A stretch of 64,000 nucleotides of DNA. Origin: Bacillus sp. 123MFChir2 (GTDB lineage Bacteria > Bacillota > Bacilli > Bacillales > Bacillaceae_G). The notes beneath the pieces are model-generated. The model saw only the letters and a list, made by a program, of their open reading frames with translations, was not told the origin of the DNA and made no database searches. Location: positions 1 to 64,000 of the forward strand of contig NZ_KB910935.1 in the NCBI RefSeq assembly GCF_000383235.1. The letters run 5' to 3'. This document shows positions 17,690 through 25,825 of this stretch, one piece after another (within the stretch, counting starts at the first letter, position 1; every line of letters begins with the position of its first letter). The position numbers and the translations under genes were made by a program.

Positions 17690-18352
17690 TCATATGTACG
17701 CTGTCACACCGTACCGCACCGCAAAAATAGCTGCTTGTGTCCGGTCGCGAAGCTCCAATTTACTAATAATATTAGAGACGTGATTTTTTACCGTTCCTTC
17801 TGTAATAAATAGCTTCTCGGCAATTTCTTTATTATTTAATCCATATCCTAATTCCCGCAACACTTCCACTTCCCGTTCTGTTAACTGCTCTATTTGTTTT
17901 GGAGCGTGTTGCTCAGCAATGCTATCTACTTTCGTTCTCTTCAATTCTTTTACAATTTCTGCGGTCATATCTTGCGGGAGTACAACTCCCCCTGCATGCA
18001 CAGTCAAGATTGCTTGCACAATTGTATCTGTCGCCATATCTTTTAATAAATAGCCGCTTGCCCCTTGTTCAAGCGCTTCAAAAATAAGTTCACTATCATT
18101 AAACGTCGTCAACATTAGTACTTTTATATGAGGAAATCGCTCCCTTATTAAACGTGTTCCTTCTACACCGTTTGCACGCGGCATCCGAATATCCATTAAA
18201 ATGATTTCAGGCTGAAGTCGTTCGGCATTTTGCACAGCATCTTCTCCATCACTTGCAGTCCCAACTACTTCAAGTTCTGGACGTAAGTTTAATAACATCG
18301 CTAATCCATCACGAACTAACGACTGATCGTCAACAATCATAATTCGAATCAT
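17690..18352 (-). CDS. NarL/LuxR-family response regulator (LnrK-like)
   Basis: Two-component response regulator of 220 aa. Receiver domain at the N-terminus (MIVDDQSLVRDGLAMLL) with the phospho-acceptor Asp in LMDIRMPRANG, and a C-terminal LuxR-type helix-turn-helix (LTEREVEVLRELGYGLNNKE). The start ATG at 18352 overlaps the kinase stop codon as ATGA, so the two are translationally coupled. It likely controls the ABC operon just downstream, as LnrK does in B. subtilis. Confidence 0.92.
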   Translation of the reverse strand: MIRIMIVDDQSLVRDGLAMLLNLRPELEVVGTASDGEDAVQNAERLQPEIILMDIRMPRANGVEGTRLIRERFPHIKVLMLTTFNDSELIFEALEQGASGYLLKDMATDTIVQAILTVHAGGVVLPQDMTAEIVKELKRTKVDSIAEQHAPKQIEQLTEREVEVLRELGYGLNNKEIAEKLFITEGTVKNHVSNIISKLELRDRTQAAIFAVRYGVTAYI

Positions 18353-19542
18353 ACCGCTCCCCCTATTACCCACGTCTTTTCTCTTAGTGGGAACTCTACG
18401 TTTAATTGAAATCCCTTATCTTTTTCACTTTCAAACCGAATCATTCCTCCGCGTTCTTCTACACGTTCTTTCATATTAATAAGTCCAAAACCGGGATGCA
18501 CTTCATTTACGCCTGCTCCATCATCAGAAATGAATATGTGTACCTTTCCATCCAAGCAAGATAGTTTCATTTCACATGTATTTGCCTTACCATGACGTTT
18601 GGCATTTGTTAATGATTCCTGCATAATACGCAATATAATTGGGTGTAATGACAACGGAATGATGGCAGGATCACCATGCAATTTAAATGTCGTTCTCACA
18701 TTTGTTACATTCGAAAATTCATTTAACATCTGCTTAATATTACCGACTAAATCCCCTACATTCTCTTCTTCTTTCAAAGTTCGCACAGAGGCTCTCACCT
18801 CTTGCAACGACTTTTTCGCTAGCTCATGGCATGTTTGTAAAACTACTTCAGTCTGATTTGATTTTTGCTTCCATAATTCTTCAGCAAGCTGCAATTGAAC
18901 AAGTAACGCCGTCATATTATGACCTACCGTATCATGAATTTCACGTGCAATCTCATTTCGCTCTTTCACTGCCGTTAATTCTTCCACCTCTTTTGCATAT
19001 AGTTGCAACTGCTCATGCGCTTCTTGCAGCGCTTCATGTGATGAAGTCAATTTCTCATACTGTTCATCTACAGTTTGGCGAGCTAATGTTAGTTTTTTAA
19101 TTAACCCTCCAGTAAGAGCACTAAATACAACGAACATAAACGAAATAATATTGCCCCAAATTTCAAACGCTCCAAAATATTGATATGAATATATTAAAAT
19201 AGCAAACCAACAGAGAAAGAAAAATCCAATAAAAAAACGGGCTGTCACTTTCGAGCGAACATTAATAAATAAAGTTACCGCATCTACACCAAATAAGATT
19301 AAATACAAATCGTTATTTGGAAATAAAAATCCAAAGATAGTTGTTACAATCCCATTCAATAACAATATAAAAAACAACCGCCGCTCCCCGTTATGCGACA
19401 TCATAAGCAAACAATGATTCACAACATACATAAAACAAGCAGCACCAACAAATATTTGCAGCCCTAATTCTTCGTGCGGAATATGCAAAGCATACACAAC
19501 ACAAATGAGTACAAACATTAATAACCGGGTATATACTAACAC
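18349..19542 (-). CDS. Sensor histidine kinase (LnrJ-like, HisKA_3)
   Basis: 397-aa membrane kinase of the NarX/DegS type. The first about 150 residues form five or six hydrophobic helices; then comes a coiled-coil stretch, the HisKA_3 motif REIHDTVGHNMTALL with the phospho-His, and a C-terminal ATPase domain with SDDGAGVNEVHPGFGLINM. Start is GTG at 19542 with GAGGTG 7 nt upstream. It probably senses a membrane-active compound and phosphorylates the adjacent regulator. Confidence 0.9.
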   Translation of the reverse strand: MLVYTRLLMFVLICVVYALHIPHEELGLQIFVGAACFMYVVNHCLLMMSHNGERRLFFILLLNGIVTTIFGFLFPNNDLYLILFGVDAVTLFINVRSKVTARFFIGFFFLCWFAILIYSYQYFGAFEIWGNIISFMFVVFSALTGGLIKKLTLARQTVDEQYEKLTSSHEALQEAHEQLQLYAKEVEELTAVKERNEIAREIHDTVGHNMTALLVQLQLAEELWKQKSNQTEVVLQTCHELAKKSLQEVRASVRTLKEEENVGDLVGNIKQMLNEFSNVTNVRTTFKLHGDPAIIPLSLHPIILRIMQESLTNAKRHGKANTCEMKLSCLDGKVHIFISDDGAGVNEVHPGFGLINMKERVEERGGMIRFESEKDKGFQLNVEFPLREKTWVIGGAV

Positions 19543-19866
19543 ATGGTTTCACCTCGTATTCAAACAAAATATACATACTTCATATTTTTCCCGTCTTTAT
19601 CTCCTCCTTTTTTGGAATGGTAATTCTAAGGTTCATCATCAAAAGACGGGGGTGACATTTAGATAGATGTACACTCTACTCCGAGTGGACGCTTTCCGCA
19701 GGAGTCGCCACTCGGAGTAGAGTTTATTGAAAGTGATTCACTTTCAATAAACCAACCCCATGTTTCGATGACAAACCAATCTTAAACTTAAATTACAATA
19801 TAAGGAAATTAAAATCGTTTTATGTTAAAATGAAATTGTGATAAATATTTAAAGGAGAATGACCTT
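19543..19866. other. Intergenic region with two adjacent long palindromes
   Basis: About 320 bp between the kinase gene and the 63-aa gene. It holds the divergent promoter regions (not resolved) and the double palindrome at 19673-19751. Confidence 0.6.
19673..19751. repeat. Two abutting perfect inverted repeats
   Basis: First palindrome: ACTCTACTCCGAGTGG (19673-19688) with its exact complement at 19708-19723 and a 19-nt loop. Second: TTTATTGAAAGTGA (19723-19736) with its exact complement at 19738-19751 and a 1-nt loop. Together they could fold into a double hairpin. GC content of the first is higher than that of the flanks. Could be a remnant of a small mobile element or a strong bidirectional terminator. 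Confidence 0.75.
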
Positions 19867-20058
19867 ATGAATCTAAAACTTAAAAAACTATTAATTTTAT
19901 TGATTCCCTTATATATTATTCTCGTTTTATTTGATTATAACAATTATAACCAATTTAAATGGATCGAAAATATTATACAGTCATTATTTTTAATGGTTTT
20001 TTATGAATTTCTCATGTGGTTATTTTCTCCAAAAAAAGAATCAACCTCTAAAAATTAA
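19867..20058 (+). CDS. Small membrane protein of unknown function (63 aa)
   Basis: ATG at 19867 preceded by AAAGGAGAATGACCTT. Two hydrophobic segments (about 8-23 and 38-53) and a lysine/serine-rich C-terminus. No family recognised. It converges on the ABC-F gene with a shared terminator between them. Confidence 0.65.
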   Translation: MNLKLKKLLILLIPLYIILVLFDYNNYNQFKWIENIIQSLFLMVFYEFLMWLFSPKKESTSKN

Positions 20059-20121
20059 ACAGATTACGTGTAATATAACAACAAAGCGATGACTTAAATA
20101 AATTTATATATAAGAAATTTA

Positions 20122-20145
20122 AAAAGCTGGCATACACCAGCTTTT
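20122..20145. terminator. Bidirectional terminator between the 63-aa gene and the ABC-F gene
   Basis: AAAAGCTGG pairs with CCAGCTTTT, with U-rich flanks on both strands; overlaps the end of the ABC-F gene. Confidence 0.8.
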
Positions 20146-22009
20146 AATCCTTCATATCTATATTATCCTCTAAATCCTCATATAATTTTGTTCTTAATAA
20201 CTCTTTTCCCTCTTTTTCATGATGCAACTTCTCCAGCTCTGCAACATTTTTCGTTTTCGCCATTTGGCAGTCTATCTCGTATATGCTTTTCTCCACATTC
20301 ATAAGCTGCTCTTCCAGATCAATAATCTCCTTATTTATAGGCTTCGGCACAGCTGCTACTCGTTCCTGTTTCACAACGATTCGTTGTTCTGTTTCTCTTT
20401 TTTCTTGCCACTTTTCACGTGCCCAAGCATAATTCCCTGCAAATCCATATACGGTTTGATTATCCATCCAGTACGTTTTAGGAAACAATTTATTTAAGAA
20501 ATAACGGTCATGAGAAACAGCTAAAATCGTTCCATTATACTGTTCAAGCGCTTCTTCCAATACTTCCCTTGATTCAATATCAAGGTGATTTGTCGGTTCA
20601 TCAAGTACAAGAAAATTAATATCTTGATGCATGAGCTGGGCCAATCGTAACCGCATTCGTTCACCTCCGCTTAATTGATTCACCGTTTTAAATACAGCTG
20701 GTCCGTAGAATAGAAAGCGAGCAAGTATATGACGTGCTTCTCCTTCTGTTACTGCTACCTGCTCTCTAAACATTTCTAATACCGTTTGTTTACTGTTCAC
20801 ATTCATATGTTGAGACAAATAACCGAGCCTCACTCCGCTACCAATGCGAACTTCACCTATATCTGGATTCAGTTCTTGTAGTAATAATTTCAATAACGTT
20901 GTCTTTCCTGTACCGTTCCGTCCCACAATCGCAACACGCTCTTGAAAACGCACATGTAATTCTACATTTTGAAATAAAACACGTTCATCAAAATTCTTTC
21001 CCACTTCTTTCATAATCAAAACGTCTTTACCGCTGCGTTCCTGCCCTTCAAACTGAAGCCCCATTTGCTTATGCTCTAAGACTGGTTTCTTCAATTTCTC
21101 CATTCGCTCTAGAGCACGTTCCATATTGCGGGCACGTTTATGCAATCCCTCGTTTGGCGGATTCGCTTGATTGGCCCACTCCCTAAGCCTTTTAATAGCT
21201 TCTTTCATTTTCTTTACTTTCTTTTGTTGCTCTTGATATGCTTGAAACTCTTGTAATAACCTTTCTTCTTTCTCCTTTACAAACTGTGAATAGTTCGTAT
21301 GGTATACATGTACTTCCCCATCTTCTAAATCAAAAATCTTCGTTACGACTTCATCCAAGAAATAACGATCATGTGAAATCACAACGACTGTCCCACCGTA
21401 TTCCTTTAAAAATTGTTCAAGCCATTCCACTGCAAATAAATCTAAATGGTTCGTCGGTTCGTCTAGAAGCAATAAATCCGGCCTTTTAAGAAGCATATAT
21501 GCAAGACTCACTTTCGTCTGTTCACCGCCGCTTAGCTCCCTAAAATCGCGTAAAAATAATTCCGTCACTTGCAGTCCATTGGCCACTTTCATCATATTTG
21601 CTTCTATTTCATAACCACCTAAAAACGAAAACTGCTCCTGTATGTCTCCGTACTCCGCCATTATTCTTTCCGTAACGTTTACAGCCATCTTCTCTTCAAG
21701 TTCCCGCATCTTTCTTTCTAATGCTTGCTCTTTCGCAAATGCAGAACGTAATACATCATATACAGTCATTCCTTCAGTAAACTTCGGAATTTGGGCAACA
21801 TGACCCATCTGTGTACCCTTCTTCATATGAATCGCACCGCCATCCACATGTTCAATTCCCGTTAACAGTTGAAAAATTGTTGTTTTCCCACTGCCATTTC
21901 GGCCAACTAAGCCAATACGTTCACCTTTCTTTATTTCAAATGATATATTTTCAAATATGATATTTCCACCAAACGTCTTCGCTATATTATTTACACTACA
22001 AATCATCAT
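20144..22009 (-). CDS. ABC-F family ATPase (antibiotic-resistance type)
   Basis: Soluble protein of about 621 aa with two ABC domains and no membrane segment. First domain: GLVGRNGSGKTTIF, LSGGEQTKVSLAYML, LLLLDEPTNHLDLF. Second: AIVGRNGTGKTTLL, LSGGERMRLRLAQLM, FLVLDEPTNHLDIE. Between them lies a long charged linker, the arm that reaches the ribosomal peptidyl-transferase centre in Vga/Lsa/VmlR proteins. The tandem ATG at 22009 (MMICSVNNIAK) follows AAAGGAGT; an upstream in-frame extension has no site. A leader ORF and a terminator precede it, which supports a ribosome-protection role inducible by an antibiotic. Confidence 0.88.
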   Translation of the reverse strand: MMICSVNNIAKTFGGNIIFENISFEIKKGERIGLVGRNGSGKTTIFQLLTGIEHVDGGAIHMKKGTQMGHVAQIPKFTEGMTVYDVLRSAFAKEQALERKMRELEEKMAVNVTERIMAEYGDIQEQFSFLGGYEIEANMMKVANGLQVTELFLRDFRELSGGEQTKVSLAYMLLKRPDLLLLDEPTNHLDLFAVEWLEQFLKEYGGTVVVISHDRYFLDEVVTKIFDLEDGEVHVYHTNYSQFVKEKEERLLQEFQAYQEQQKKVKKMKEAIKRLREWANQANPPNEGLHKRARNMERALERMEKLKKPVLEHKQMGLQFEGQERSGKDVLIMKEVGKNFDERVLFQNVELHVRFQERVAIVGRNGTGKTTLLKLLLQELNPDIGEVRIGSGVRLGYLSQHMNVNSKQTVLEMFREQVAVTEGEARHILARFLFYGPAVFKTVNQLSGGERMRLRLAQLMHQDINFLVLDEPTNHLDIESREVLEEALEQYNGTILAVSHDRYFLNKLFPKTYWMDNQTVYGFAGNYAWAREKWQEKRETEQRIVVKQERVAAVPKPINKEIIDLEEQLMNVEKSIYEIDCQMAKTKNVAELEKLHHEKEGKELLRTKLYEDLEDNIDMKD

Positions 22010-22080
22010 CTTTTCCGTACTCCTTTCAACGTAAAAAAGCCATGAGTAAAGAACCTTACCCACAGCTTTCATTTCAAAAT

Positions 22081-22104
22081 AGAAAAAGGAACTACCATAG
22101 TTCC
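22081..22104 (-). terminator. Attenuator hairpin upstream of the ABC-F gene
   Basis: On the reverse strand GGAACTA pairs with TAGTTCC around a 3-nt loop and is followed by TTTTTCT. It sits between the leader ORF stop and the ABC-F start, so transcription must pass it to express the gene. Confidence 0.8.
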
Positions 22105-22141
22105 CTTTTCACACGTTTCTATAAAATGGGTGAAGAGACCT

Positions 22142-22276
22142 CTATCGTTCAATAGTTGTTATGAAATTGCTAAAAAAGGGCATACGTATCCCGTTAGCAA
22201 CTACACGATGAAAAATTGCACGACAAATGTAGATAAAATCTAAAAATTGCGTGCGCATAACTATAGAACGATTCAT
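22142..22276 (-). CDS. Leader peptide of the ABC-F gene (44 aa)
   Basis: ORF of 44 codons starting ATG at 22276 with GAAAGAGGTGAAAGAG upstream; sequence begins MNRSIVMRTQFLDFIYICRA. It is rich in hydrophobic and arginine residues and looks like no stable protein. The sequence around its start (CGTTCTATAGTT) can pair with its end (AACTATTGAACG), and two further hairpins lie inside the ORF, one of them (GGGATACGTATGCCC) followed by TTTTTT. This is the layout of ribosome-stalling attenuators seen upstream of antibiotic-induced ABC-F and methylase genes. Stalling has not been shown. Confidence 0.7.
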   Translation of the reverse strand: MNRSIVMRTQFLDFIYICRAIFHRVVANGIRMPFFSNFITTIER

Positions 22277-22430
22277 CTCTTTCACCTCTTTCGTACGGAA
22301 TTTTATACTTACCTTTTCATTATACTCCCCTAAAACACGTTTGGATAGTCATTTTTCTGAAAATAATGTAAATAGACATATTCATACATAAAAGACAGCT
22401 GTAATTCAAAAATAAAAGGAGGAATAACAC

Positions 22431-22508
22431 ATGATAGATATTGTAAAAACCGTTATTCACATTTTAGTTGATGCAAAACCAATCGTTGATGAAATTAATA
22501 ATGTATGA
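22431..22508 (+). CDS. Short amphipathic peptide (25 aa)
   Basis: ATG at 22431 with a strong AAAAGGAGGAATAACAC site, 25 codons beginning MIDIVKTVIHILVDAK and ending NNV, followed by a good terminator. The pattern of hydrophobic and charged residues fits an amphipathic helix with net negative charge. No family recognised. It differs from the K-x-D micropeptides elsewhere in the window. Could be a membrane-active peptide, a signalling peptide or a leader of an otherwise non-coding RNA. Confidence 0.6.
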   Translation: MIDIVKTVIHILVDAKPIVDEINNV

Positions 22509-22527
22509 AAAGATGACGAAAAAGGTA

Positions 22528-22571
22528 AAGACGAGATATCCTAAATCAAGCAGGGTATCTCGTCTTTGTTT
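22528..22571 (+). terminator. Terminator after the 25-aa peptide
   Basis: AGACGAGATATCCT pairs with AGGGTATCTCGTCT, followed by TTGTTTT. Shows that the peptide gene is its own short transcript. Confidence 0.85.
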
Positions 22572-22747
22572 TGCTCCACGGCAAATTGCTGTTGAAAATT
22601 TTTTTGTAATATACATGATTCTCTATCAGTTCCTCATGCGTACCTACATCTGTAATATTCCCGTTTTTCCTAATTCCACTATAAAGGATTTAAAATGCCT
22701 TTTCACGAATATGTACTAGTTGGAATATGACAAATAGGGGGAGAAAA

Positions 22748-23515
22748 ATGGAGACACAACAACAGTTATACTTTGTAAATCAGATTAGTCAACAAAAACC
22801 AAACAGCATGCAAAATAAAAAAACAACTTGCCCATTTTGCGATCACACACAACTAAGCGATATTTTAGAAACGGACGAAACAATTATTTGGCTGAAAAAT
22901 AAATATCCAACATTACAAAACACATTACAAACAGTCATTATTGAAACTAATAATTGTCATGATCATATTGCAACCTATACAAAAGAACATATGCGAAAGC
23001 TTATCCGATTTTCAGTCGGGCACTGGTTATCGTTAGAGCAAAGCGGAAAATTCCAATCTGTTATTTTATATAAAAACCATGGTCCTCTATCAGGGGGAAC
23101 AATCCACCATGCACACATGCAAATTATTGGTATGGAACAGGTCGACTATCGACAAAATATAAAAGTCGAACACTTCAAAGGAATTGTTGTAAGCAAAGAA
23201 CACGAAATCGAACTAAATATTTCTACTCATCCCATTATCGGGTTCACAGAGTTTAACATTCTAATAGAAAATATAACTCAAATTGACCTAATGGCCGATT
23301 ATATTCAAAAAACGGTACGCTACGTATTACACGATTTTCATAAACGATGTAATAGTTATAACATGTTCTTTTATAGCTTAGATGGTAACATTATATGTAA
23401 AATTGTTCCACGGTTTGTCGTTTCACCATTATATGTTGGCTATAACATCCCTCAAGTGTCTACACAATTACAAGCAGTAAAAGAACAGCTAGAAACATAT
23501 TTTACAGAAAAATAG
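22748..23515 (+). CDS. DUF4931 / GalT-like HIT-superfamily protein
   Basis: 255-aa protein resembling galactose-1-phosphate uridylyltransferase-type HIT proteins. A CPFCDH zinc-type motif lies near the N-terminus, and GGTIHHAHMQIIGMEQVD carries the H-x-H active-site pattern in the middle. The enzymatic role is not known. I chose the ATG at 22748 (METQQQLYF) because GGGGGAG precedes it; the frame is open seven codons further up. Monocistronic, ending in a terminator shared with the converging transglycosylase gene. Confidence 0.75.
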   Translation: METQQQLYFVNQISQQKPNSMQNKKTTCPFCDHTQLSDILETDETIIWLKNKYPTLQNTLQTVIIETNNCHDHIATYTKEHMRKLIRFSVGHWLSLEQSGKFQSVILYKNHGPLSGGTIHHAHMQIIGMEQVDYRQNIKVEHFKGIVVSKEHEIELNISTHPIIGFTEFNILIENITQIDLMADYIQKTVRYVLHDFHKRCNSYNMFFYSLDGNIICKIVPRFVVSPLYVGYNIPQVSTQLQAVKEQLETYFTEK

Positions 23516-23539
23516 AGTAGGTCATCAATCAGCCTACTC
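23515..23539. terminator. Bidirectional terminator at the DUF4931/transglycosylase junction
   Basis: GAGTAGG pairs with CCTACTC around an 11-nt loop; overlaps both gene ends. Confidence 0.75.
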
Positions 23540-24067
23540 TTTCATAACACCTTTATTTTGATAATACACATTCTCTAATCCAATATTATATTTCATATTT
23601 TTATCCGTCCACTCTGTTCCAAGAGTACCAGGCCAGCCGGATGTATTCGCTACATATTTAAGTAACTCAAATTCTGTTAACCCTTTTTCCATACCCCTTT
23701 TATACCCTTTTGCCAAATGAGGCATAGCAATTTCAGCATTTTTGCGCGGATCTTTTAACTCCTCATCGGTTAAATTCTCAGGAGCAAGTCCACCACCCCG
23801 GTGCAATTGAAACAACCCAAACGATGTCCCACGATCTCCAACAGCTCTTGGATTAAAACGACTCTCGTGCTCAGCAACTGTAAGAGGTATCCATTCTGGG
23901 AGATTATATTTCTTAGCCTCTTCGCTAATAATTTGTTTCATCTGTTTTGCTTCTTCTGAATCAACATAACTTGTTTGGCTTACAGGTTTTCCCGCACCTT
24001 CTGATTCGCCTCGAAAAAACATATATACTCCAAAAACAACTAAAAATCCTATAAAAAATTTCTTCAT
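23534..24067 (-). CDS. Lytic transglycosylase-like protein (SLT domain)
   Basis: 177-aa exported protein: N-terminal hydrophobic anchor (MKKFFIGFLVVFGVYMFF), then an SLT/lysozyme-like domain with the catalytic Glu in LTVAEHESRFNPRAVG and the motif GTSFGLFQLH. It likely cleaves the glycan strands of peptidoglycan outside the membrane. The open frame extends 46 codons upstream, but AGAGGTAATATAC directly precedes the ATG at 24067, so I start there. Confidence 0.85.
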   Translation of the reverse strand: MKKFFIGFLVVFGVYMFFRGESEGAGKPVSQTSYVDSEEAKQMKQIISEEAKKYNLPEWIPLTVAEHESRFNPRAVGDRGTSFGLFQLHRGGGLAPENLTDEELKDPRKNAEIAMPHLAKGYKRGMEKGLTEFELLKYVANTSGWPGTLGTEWTDKNMKYNIGLENVYYQNKGVMKE

Positions 24068-24239
24068 GTATATTACCTCTTCTTTCGCTGAAACTTGTCC
24101 CCTTTCAGCATTACGTATATACAACTCATTATCTATCATACCAAGAATATACAGCTCCAACATCCTTCTTAAGTCTGATTTTGCGATACAGAAGGTACGA
24201 AACAAATATAAAAATGGTAACTGAGTAGTTAACTTGGGT

Positions 24240-24998
24240 TTATATATTATAAAATTGAACCGTATTTTTATAGATCGTTTCCGCTACATCTTCAAGCGAT
24301 AGTCCTTTTATTTCACTTACACTCTTTAACACTTGTAAAATCATACTTGGATGCGTCATCTCATCAGTAAATTTCCACGGTCCATCCGTCTCTACCATAA
24401 TCTGTGATAACGGATAAAAAGCAGCAATATCTTTAATTTTTTCTTTGTATACAATGTCGGGGGTGACCGAAATATAATACCCATTCCTTATCATTTTTTC
24501 CATCGTTTGTTGACTTCCCTTAAACCAATGAAAATGAGCATGGCGTATTTGATAAGATTCAAGTAAATCACAAACGACTTCCGCATCATCGTATACAGCG
24601 TGTAATATGATTGGTAAATTATACTTTTTAGCCATATGTACAAATCTTTCTAGCATTTCAATATATGGCTCTAGCAACAATGCAGGATTTTCTTGGCGCA
24701 AATAATAAGGCAAACCAACTTCTCCAATCGCCGCAATACGATGCGCTTCTTTATCAATTAATTGACAAATTTTTTTGCATTGCTTAAAATCAACGTCTTG
24801 CTCGGGATGATACCCAAGAGCTGGATAAATAAATGAATAATTCTTCGCTAACTCCAATGTTTGCTGACAAGAATGATAATTCATCGACACCGCAATCAAC
24901 CCTGCTATTTCCTTCGCCTTTTGTATATCTTCAATTAACTGTAATTGCTCTTCTTTTTTATATTGATCCAAATGTATATGACTATCAATCCATTTCAT
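24240..24998 (-). CDS. TatD family metal-dependent hydrolase
   Basis: 253-aa amidohydrolase-fold protein. The metal site is visible: DSHIHLD at the N-terminus, IGEVGLPY (Glu), LHAVYDDAEVV (His), HAHFHWFKGS (His) and ETDGPW (Asp) near residue 210. TatD proteins are 3'-5' DNases or related hydrolases; this one belongs to a short variant and the substrate is unknown. Start ATG at 24998 (MKWIDSHIHLD) with GAGGTGG 5 nt upstream; a GTG three codons earlier overlaps this site. Confidence 0.88.
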   Translation of the reverse strand: MKWIDSHIHLDQYKKEEQLQLIEDIQKAKEIAGLIAVSMNYHSCQQTLELAKNYSFIYPALGYHPEQDVDFKQCKKICQLIDKEAHRIAAIGEVGLPYYLRQENPALLLEPYIEMLERFVHMAKKYNLPIILHAVYDDAEVVCDLLESYQIRHAHFHWFKGSQQTMEKMIRNGYYISVTPDIVYKEKIKDIAAFYPLSQIMVETDGPWKFTDEMTHPSMILQVLKSVSEIKGLSLEDVAETIYKNTVQFYNI

Positions 24999-25056
24999 TT
25001 CTACCACCTCTTCCTGACATTGTATGTAAACCTATCTTCATTTTTAAACTTACATT

Positions 25057-25262
25057 TATATATATAAATGTAAGTTTACTTTTTAACATCTAATTCGCTG
25101 CTGTGCAGAACAAAACATGGCCGCTACTTGCTGTCTATCCTTGTTTTAAACGTTGCATGTGGCAGGAAAAGGAGCTGACCGCCTCTATGCATGGCCAGTT
25201 GCTCTCGCCCACCGAAAAAGAAAAGGGTTTTTATGTTAGTTTTTCAATTTGCATCTATATAG
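25057..25262 (+). repeat. bcr1-type repeat, long copy
   Basis: Contains CTAATTCGCTGCTGTGCAGAA, GTTGCATGTGGCAGGAAAAG, CATGGCCAGTTGCTCTCGCC and the end CAATTTGCATCTATATA. Very similar to the inverted copy at 33186-33358. Short open frames across it are not genes. Confidence 0.85.
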
Positions 25263-25294
25263 TACAACTTTCTAAAACATATATAAAATAAAAA

Positions 25295-25318
25295 AACAAG
25301 AAGGATCGCCTTCTTGTT
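25295..25318 (-). terminator. Terminator of the 36-aa micropeptide gene at 25329
   Basis: AACAAGAAGG pairs perfectly with CCTTCTTGTT around a 4-nt loop and is followed on the reverse strand by seven T. Confidence 0.9.
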
Positions 25319-25328
25319 CATTTATTTA

Positions 25329-25439
25329 TTAAACAATAAAGTTTGTAATTATATCAAAAATCCCAATACATACAATCGCAACACCAAAGTAGCTAAAATA
25401 CTCTACTAATGGAAACTTAACTACTTCTTCTTTTTGCAT
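25329..25439 (-). CDS. Hydrophobic micropeptide (36 aa)
   Basis: ATG at 25439 with AAGGGAGATAAGTGAG upstream; 36 codons, beginning MQKEEVVKFPLVEYFSYFG and ending in one hydrophobic helix with FDIITNFIV. A short acidic/basic N-terminus and a single membrane span, no signal peptidase site. The helix sequence differs from the K-x-D peptides, but the promoter belongs to the same class (box at 25538-25551, -10 CATAAT at 25488-25493). Independent transcript with its own terminator. Function unknown. Confidence 0.75.
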   Translation of the reverse strand: MQKEEVVKFPLVEYFSYFGVAIVCIGIFDIITNFIV

Positions 25440-25487
25440 CTCACTTATCTCCCTTCTATAATCTCCCTAACTTTTATATCTGTTTCT

Positions 25488-25551
25488 ATTATGAAAAAAA
25501 TATGACAAAAGAGCCATTGAATTTGCTTACGTAAACCTTACATTTTTGTAA
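25488..25551 (-). promoter_or_regulatory. TTACA-N4-TGTAA class promoter of the 25329 micropeptide
   Basis: On the reverse strand: TTACAAAAATGTAA (25551 to 25538), 6 nt, CGTAAG, 7 nt, AATGG, exactly 20 nt, then CATAAT (25493 to 25488). Spacing is identical to the promoters at 26500-26563, 27681-27744, 25667-25730, 26450-26513 and 52577-52640. Confidence 0.8.
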
Positions 25552-25556
25552 GATAG

Positions 25557-25662
25557 AAAAATAGTCCCACCTCTTTTGAGATGAGACCCACATGTAGTTG
25601 GTTGTTAATCCTTTTCATCACATTATTGATTCAAACAGAAAGATGTATTTCATTCTTTCTGC
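25557..25662 (-). ncRNA. Putative short transcript without a clear ORF
   Basis: A promoter of the micropeptide class (25667-25730, reverse strand) and a terminator (25564-25587 with a T-rich tail to 25556) bracket about 105 nt. No ORF with a properly spaced ribosome-binding site lies between. It may be a small RNA, or a micropeptide gene whose coding part was deleted. The -10 hexamer is TATACT, so transcription is plausible. Confidence 0.4.
25564..25587 (-). terminator. Terminator of the short transcript
   Basis: GTCTCATCTC pairs (with wobbles) with GAGGTGGGAC around AAAA, followed on the reverse strand by TATTTTT. Confidence 0.75.
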
Positions 25663-25666
25663 TTTT

Positions 25667-25730
25667 AGTATAGGTCATACTTGCAGCCGCAACTATCGAA
25701 TTACATTACACGTACCTTACAGTATTGTAA
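25667..25730 (-). promoter_or_regulatory. TTACA-N4-TGTAA class promoter upstream of the short transcript
   Basis: Reverse strand: TTACAATACTGTAA (25730 to 25717), 6 nt, TGTAAT, 7 nt, GATAG (25697 to 25693), 20 nt, TATACT (25672 to 25667). Same architecture as the other class members. Confidence 0.75.
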
Positions 25731-25825
25731 TATGTCGTAATCACTCAGCTATAAATTTCATTTAGAAGTTTGGCAAGGGGTATGATTCCAGTGAAAATAC
25801 GCCCCTTATTACCTATAGAATGTTA

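Noticed and set aside
22321-22390. Possible member of the TTACA-N4-TGTAA promoter class before the 25-aa peptide
   Set aside because: Only GATAG and a rough -10 fit; the inverted repeat and TGTAAG are absent at the fixed spacing.
25103-25291. 62-codon open frame
   Set aside because: Lies inside a bcr1 repeat; the same frame appears inverted in the 33186-33358 copy.
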